Source: Candidatus Cloacimonadota bacterium (lineage in GTDB: Bacteria; Cloacimonadota; Cloacimonadia; Cloacimonadales; TCS61). Taken from it: a DNA stretch of 11,251 bases. Under the pieces are notes generated by a model that was not told the DNA's origin, made no database searches, and saw only the letters and a list, made by a program, of their open reading frames with translations. Location of the stretch: NCBI GenBank assembly GCA_014382915.1, contig JACNIV010000333.1, forward strand, positions 1-11,251. Direction: 5' to 3'. The position numbers and the translations under genes are program-made. Positions 7,877 through 11,251 of this stretch are shown piece after piece (position 1 is the first letter of the stretch; every line of letters starts with the position of its first letter).

Positions 7877-8806
7877 TTATTTCAGTAAGATCATTTTCTT
7901 AAAACAGGTAAAATCTCCATCATCGCTCTTCACATCAAAAATAGAAAAATAAATCCCGCTGGTGACCTCTTTTCCATTATCGTCTTTTCCTTCCCATACA
8001 ACAGATCCTTCATTTCCATATTGAGTAACATCGAAAGTTTTTATCTTTTGTCCTTTAATGTTATAGATGGTTATCTCTGCATTCCTCACTGATGCTGTGT
8101 TTGAAAAATATATCGATGTTGAAGGATTGAATGGATTCGGATAGTTAGTTAATTGAGCCTTGTTGTCTTGTATTATATTGTTTTCAGCATAAGAACCGCC
8201 AAATTCGTGATCTCCGATGTAGTCAAAATTATTCTGTTCATATACTTCCCATTGAGAATCTGCAGTAGTTGTTCCGGCAGAGAGAGCCCAATCGGTAGTA
8301 GGATCTGCAACCGTTGATTTTCTTACCAGTGTGTGCTCTATTGTAGCGTTTGCCACACCTGCCACTTCCCAGCCGTTACCAGTACCCGGGTCTTCGTCCG
8401 GAAGCCCAATGACATCTAGTAATACCCAACTCGTACCACCGTCGGGTGTCCATTCCAGACCACGAGCATCATTGCCATTAAAATGAACTACACTGGGGTA
8501 AGCTAATATCTCATCAGCAACATCCTGTAATTCCGCAACTGCTTCATCAGTTGTTATCACCCAGACATCACCGTTGGTAATAACTGCCCCGGCAGGAAAA
8601 GTGTGATAAAATTGCCAGCCGCCACCATTAACAGCCTGAGAAATCTGATAGTTTGACAGCTCGACATCTACTCCGGTCCCATTGAATATTTCCAGTGCTT
8701 TATTATTGCTGCTTCCTTCGATATACTCGGAGAAAAACAGATCGGAAGCCTGAGCGAACAGCATTCCGGTGATCAACAACACAATAAACATTAAACTTTT
8801 TTTCAT
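7877..8806 (-). CDS. Secreted lamin-tail-domain protein with C-terminal sorting domain (T9SS/FlgD-like), cassette copy 1
   Basis: This 309-residue exported protein starts with a signal peptide (MKKSLMFIVLLITGMLFAQ). Residues about 20-130 match the lamin-tail domain pattern: LFFSEYIEGSSNNKALEIFN, then GVDVELSNYQIS, FPAGAVITNGDVWVITTDEA and FNGNDARGLEW. The region continues to GDHEF near residue 205. Residues 224-309 are the sorting domain (NYPNPFNPSTSIYF, ITIYNIKGQKIKTF, VVWEGKDDNGK, TSGIY, ending FKKMILLK), the same type as in the protein at 6403-7395. In known secreted proteins lamin-tail domains often accompany endonuclease/phosphatase nucleases such as ExeM/NucH, but no catalytic domain is present here. 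The start at 8806 has GGAGGG a few bases upstream. It is first in the two-gene cassette with 7469-7801. Likely destination: outer surface or extracellular; substrate unknown. Confidence 0.9.
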   Translation of the reverse strand: MKKSLMFIVLLITGMLFAQASDLFFSEYIEGSSNNKALEIFNGTGVDVELSNYQISQAVNGGGWQFYHTFPAGAVITNGDVWVITTDEAVAELQDVADEILAYPSVVHFNGNDARGLEWTPDGGTSWVLLDVIGLPDEDPGTGNGWEVAGVANATIEHTLVRKSTVADPTTDWALSAGTTTADSQWEVYEQNNFDYIGDHEFGGSYAENNIIQDNKAQLTNYPNPFNPSTSIYFSNTASVRNAEITIYNIKGQKIKTFDVTQYGNEGSVVWEGKDDNGKEVTSGIYFSIFDVKSDDGDFTCFKKMILLK

Positions 8807-8843
8807 AACATCCCTCCATTTTTTAATATATTTAACAAAATTG

Positions 8844-8872
8844 AAAATGTAAATTTCATTTTATTATGTCAA
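8844..8872 (-). promoter_or_regulatory. Candidate promoter of cassette copy 1
   Basis: On the minus strand TTGACA at 8872-8867 is followed after 15 bases by TACATTTT at 8851-8844, 37 bases before ATG 8806. Spacing and flanking sequence match the candidate at 7462-7434 almost base for base, and the layout resembles that upstream of the receptor gene. Confidence 0.6.
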
Positions 8873-9011
8873 GGGTTTTTATATTATATTAATAAAAAAG
8901 ATATTATCTTTTCACGAAATTAATTTACTTGACTTCTGTAGCCGCAAAAGAGATTTTGATTGCGTTTCGAATGAGAGACCAGATGTGAATTAACAATTGT
9001 AAGGAGCAATT
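8873..9011 (+). promoter_or_regulatory. rho upstream region
   Basis: This region precedes rho. A TTGACT lies at 8929-8934, about 78 bases before the rho ATG. I see no convincing -10 partner at standard spacing. An AAGGAG Shine-Dalgarno lies five bases before ATG 9012. The 5' untranslated part could carry Rho autoregulation, which is known in other bacteria, but nothing in the sequence shows it directly. Confidence 0.4.
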
Positions 9012-10277
9012 ATGGAAAACAATGAACAACAAGATTTATTTGAATTGAATATGACGCAGTTGAAAAAATTAGCAAAAGAATTGGAAATCGATGACATTGC
9101 CGGATTAAAAAAGAACGATTTAATTCATAAGATTTTTGAGATGCAAGCTACTCAGGAAGGATTAGCTTTTGTTTCCGGCTGCCTGGAAAAAGTGGAAGAT
9201 GGATATGGATTCCTACGTTTCCAGAAAAAAAATTACACCCCCGGCAGGAACGATATTTATGTCTCAACTTCACAGATCAAAAGATTCGGATTAAAAAAGG
9301 GGCACATTGTGTCCGGACCAGCTCGCGCACCCAAAGAAGAAGAAAAATATTTTGCTTTGATCCGGGTTGATTCTACCAATTATGAATCACCAAATGTGGT
9401 AAGAGAGGTAAGATATTTTGATAAACTAACTCCCTACTATCCGGAAGAGAGATTAAATCTTGAAACTGAACAAGATAATATTTCTACTCGGATTATTAAT
9501 CTTTTTACACCAATTGGAAAAGGACAAAGAGGAATGATCGTTGCTCCTCCATATAGCGGGAAAACAGTTATACTCCAAAAGATTGCTAATTCTATTTTAA
9601 CAAATCATCCAGACGTTTATGTTATTGTTCTTCTGGTTGATGAACGCCCGGAAGAAGTCACGGAGATGAAAAAAATTCTCATACCTATCAACTCGGAAGT
9701 AGTAAGTTCAACTTTCGATGAACAGCCACGTAATCATATTCAAGTGGCGGAAATGGCACTGTCAAAAGCCAAACGCATGGTGGAATTAGGAAACGATGTA
9801 GTTATCATGCTGGATAGTATAACCAGGTTGGCTAGAGCTTACAATATGGCACAACCTTCCAGCGGAAGAGTTCTTTCCGGTGGTCTGGATGCCGGTTCAT
9901 TGCATAAACCCAAAAAGTTTTTTGGTGCCGCGCGTAACACGTTGGAGAGTGGAAGCCTTACTATTATTGCTACTGCTCTGGTAGATACTGGTAGCAGGAT
10001 GGATCAGGTTATCTTCGAAGAATTTAAAGGTACAGGCAATATGGAGCTCGTTCTTGATCGTTCGATTAGTGATTTAAGAATATATCCTGCTGTAGACCTT
10101 GTCAAATCGGCAACCAGGCGAGAAGAACTACTCTTAAGCAAAGAAGAAGTTTCAAGAATGTATGTTCTGCGTAAATTCTTGAAAGGTATGAGCCCAATGG
10201 ATGGCATAGAACTCCTTAAAAATAAAATGTTAGCTACAAAAAGTAACGCAGAATTTCTAAGAGTAATGAGCAAATAA
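9012..10277 (+). CDS. rho: Transcription termination factor Rho
   Basis: This is a full-length 421-residue Rho, the hexameric RNA-dependent ATPase that terminates transcription; the length matches the compact E. coli-type enzyme. Residues about 5-50 are the Rho N-terminal helical domain ([20 protein letters not shown]). Residues about 52-125 are the cold-shock/OB RNA-binding domain with GYGFLRF. The RecA-like core has the P-loop [12 protein letters not shown] (Lys184), [29 protein letters not shown], the Q/R-loop region [27 protein letters not shown], and [20 protein letters not shown]. Position 181 is Tyr where E. coli has Lys (APPKAGKT). It lacks the large N-terminal insertion seen in many Bacteroidetes Rho proteins. 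The ATG at 9012 has AAGGAG upstream. The stop overlaps the start of the next gene by one base, so the two are very likely co-transcribed. Confidence 0.98.
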   Translation: MENNEQQDLFELNMTQLKKLAKELEIDDIAGLKKNDLIHKIFEMQATQEGLAFVSGCLEKVEDGYGFLRFQKKNYTPGRNDIYVSTSQIKRFGLKKGHIVSGPARAPKEEEKYFALIRVDSTNYESPNVVREVRYFDKLTPYYPEERLNLETEQDNISTRIINLFTPIGKGQRGMIVAPPYSGKTVILQKIANSILTNHPDVYVIVLLVDERPEEVTEMKKILIPINSEVVSSTFDEQPRNHIQVAEMALSKAKRMVELGNDVVIMLDSITRLARAYNMAQPSSGRVLSGGLDAGSLHKPKKFFGAARNTLESGSLTIIATALVDTGSRMDQVIFEEFKGTGNMELVLDRSISDLRIYPAVDLVKSATRREELLLSKEEVSRMYVLRKFLKGMSPMDGIELLKNKMLATKSNAEFLRVMSK

Positions 10278-11251
10278 TGGAATTGCTTTCTCCTGCCGGG
10301 GATCTACATAAATTAAAATATGCTGTATTGTATGGTGCCGATGCTGTATATACTGCCGGAACACAATTTGGATTACGCGCCAAAAGCGGTAATCTTACCA
10401 GAGAAGAATTAAAGCAAGCGGTTGAATTTTGTCATAATAAAAAAAAGAATATCTACATTACAGTAAACATATTCGCTCATAATAAAGATATAGATGAACT
10501 ACTGGATTACCTGCAATTTCTTCAATCGATTGGAGTAGATGCTTTTATTATTTCTGATCCTGGCATATTTTCTCTTGCCCGAGAGTTTGCACCGGAAATT
10601 CCCATACACATCAGCACACAGGCAAATGTAACATCCTGGAAATCAGCTGAATTCTGGTTTCAACAAGGCGCCAAACGTATTATACTATCTCGTGAGCTTT
10701 CCATTTCAGAGATCAAAAAGATCAGAAAAAAAGTTCCAGGGATCGAGTTGGAGATGTTCGTACACGGAGCTATGTGCATTTCCTATTCCGGTAGATGCCT
10801 GCTTAGCTCATTCCTGAATAACCGCAGTGCAAATCAAGGGTATTGCACCCAGCCATGCAGGTGGGAATATGGTCTGGCAGAAAAAACCCGTCCCAATGAG
10901 TTCTTCAGTTTAGATGAAGATGAATATGGCACTTACATCATGAATTCAAAAGATCTTTGCCTTGTAGAACGGTTGAAAGAAATCATTGATGCTGGACTTG
11001 ACAGCATAAAGATCGAAGGACGCATGAAAAGCCTGTATTATGTGGCTAATGTAACGCGAACTTATAAAAAAGTTGTCAAACTGATTTCTGAAAACAAAGA
11101 AGTTCCAGATAATTTAAAAGAAGAACTTAATAAAGTAAGTCACAGGCATTATACTGAGGGTTTCTTTGATAGCTTTGATTCTGCAACCACCCAGTTTTAT
11201 GATTCTTCCACCTATATAAGAGATTACCAATTTATCGGTGAAATAATAAAA
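10277..11251 (+). CDS. Peptidase U32 family protein, TrhP/YegQ-like, partial at right edge
   Basis: 325 codons are visible and no stop is reached; members are usually about 400 or more residues. The N-terminus [20 protein letters not shown] fits the U32 family (E-L-L-[SA]-P-A-G...YGADAVY). The U32 signature is present: EMFVHGAMCISYSGRCLLSS. Cys167, Cys174, Cys190 and Cys194 (MC, GRC, GYC, QPC) match the four-cysteine set thought to bind an iron-sulfur cluster. SIKIEGRMKSLYYVA is also a family block. Most U32 proteins of this type act in RNA hydroxylation (TrhP/YegQ in 5-hydroxyuridine formation at tRNA position 34; RlhA on 23S rRNA) rather than as proteases; a TrhP-like role is the best guess, and subfamily is not certain. 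Its ATG (10277-10279) overlaps the rho stop (10275-10277) as TAATG, which implies translational coupling. Confidence 0.93.
   Translation, partial: MELLSPAGDLHKLKYAVLYGADAVYTAGTQFGLRAKSGNLTREELKQAVEFCHNKKKNIYITVNIFAHNKDIDELLDYLQFLQSIGVDAFIISDPGIFSLAREFAPEIPIHISTQANVTSWKSAEFWFQQGAKRIILSRELSISEIKKIRKKVPGIELEMFVHGAMCISYSGRCLLSSFLNNRSANQGYCTQPCRWEYGLAEKTRPNEFFSLDEDEYGTYIMNSKDLCLVERLKEIIDAGLDSIKIEGRMKSLYYVANVTRTYKKVVKLISENKEVPDNLKEELNKVSHRHYTEGFFDSFDSATTQFYDSSTYIRDYQFIGEIIK

Larger units (their letters stand above)
6034..8872 (-). repeat. Tandem duplication of a two-gene secretion cassette
   Basis: Copy 1 spans about 8872-7469 and copy 2 about 7462-6034. Each copy is ordered promoter-like TTGACA region, signal-peptide protein with sorting domain, small protein of about 110 residues. 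Similarity is strong in the upstream region and in the small gene's second half, moderate in the sorting domain, and absent in the passenger domain (lamin-tail versus OB-fold-like). Confidence 0.85.

Noticed and set aside
2969..8806. Polysaccharide-utilisation locus
   Set aside because: There is a receptor with the regulatory-like N-terminal domain, but no SusD homologue, glycosidase or sugar-sensing regulator in the window.

Overview
The window looks like chromosome from a low-GC, AT-rich Gram-negative bacterium of the FCB superphylum, most likely Cloacimonadota or a close relative. The evidence is a TonB-dependent receptor with a carboxypeptidase-regulatory-like N-terminal domain, two secreted proteins ending in the NPFNP...YN(V/I)KGQK...GIY...ILLK type of C-terminal sorting domain (type IX secretion / FlgD-like fold), and promoter-like elements resembling the TTG / TAnnTTTG pattern of Bacteroidetes. 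The phylum assignment is inference. I saw no rRNA, tRNA, CRISPR array, insertion sequence or prophage gene.

Layout. (1) Positions 1-2775, minus strand: a large SWIM + SNF2-type helicase, cut by the left edge. Its frame is continuous from about 2795 to the edge, but the only well-placed start (ATG 2775, good Shine-Dalgarno) is out of frame by one base at a six-A run. (2) 2776-2968: divergent intergenic region. (3) 2969-5977, plus strand: a complete TonB-dependent outer-membrane receptor followed by a strong hairpin terminator. (4) 6034-8806, minus strand: two tandem copies of one two-gene cassette. Each copy has a promoter-like TTGACA region, a secreted protein with the shared C-terminal sorting domain, and a small protein of about 110 residues with a predicted membrane anchor. 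The passenger domain differs: a lamin-tail domain in the upstream copy and OB-fold-like domains in the downstream copy. The two small proteins are nearly identical over their C-terminal 70 residues. (5) 8807-9011: divergent intergenic region. (6) 9012-10277, plus strand: transcription termination factor Rho. (7) 10277 to the right edge: a U32-family (TrhP/YegQ-like) protein whose ATG overlaps the rho stop by one base.

How the parts relate. The receptor and the two secreted cassettes are envelope/secretome genes and share a similar upstream architecture (TTGACA, 14-15 bases, TAYRTTTT, then GGAGG). Rho and the U32 protein are housekeeping RNA-related functions, probably co-transcribed and translationally coupled. 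The most novel-looking element is the duplicated cassette: conserved promoter, conserved sorting domain and conserved small partner, with swapped passenger domains that are both known as accessory domains of extracellular nucleases.
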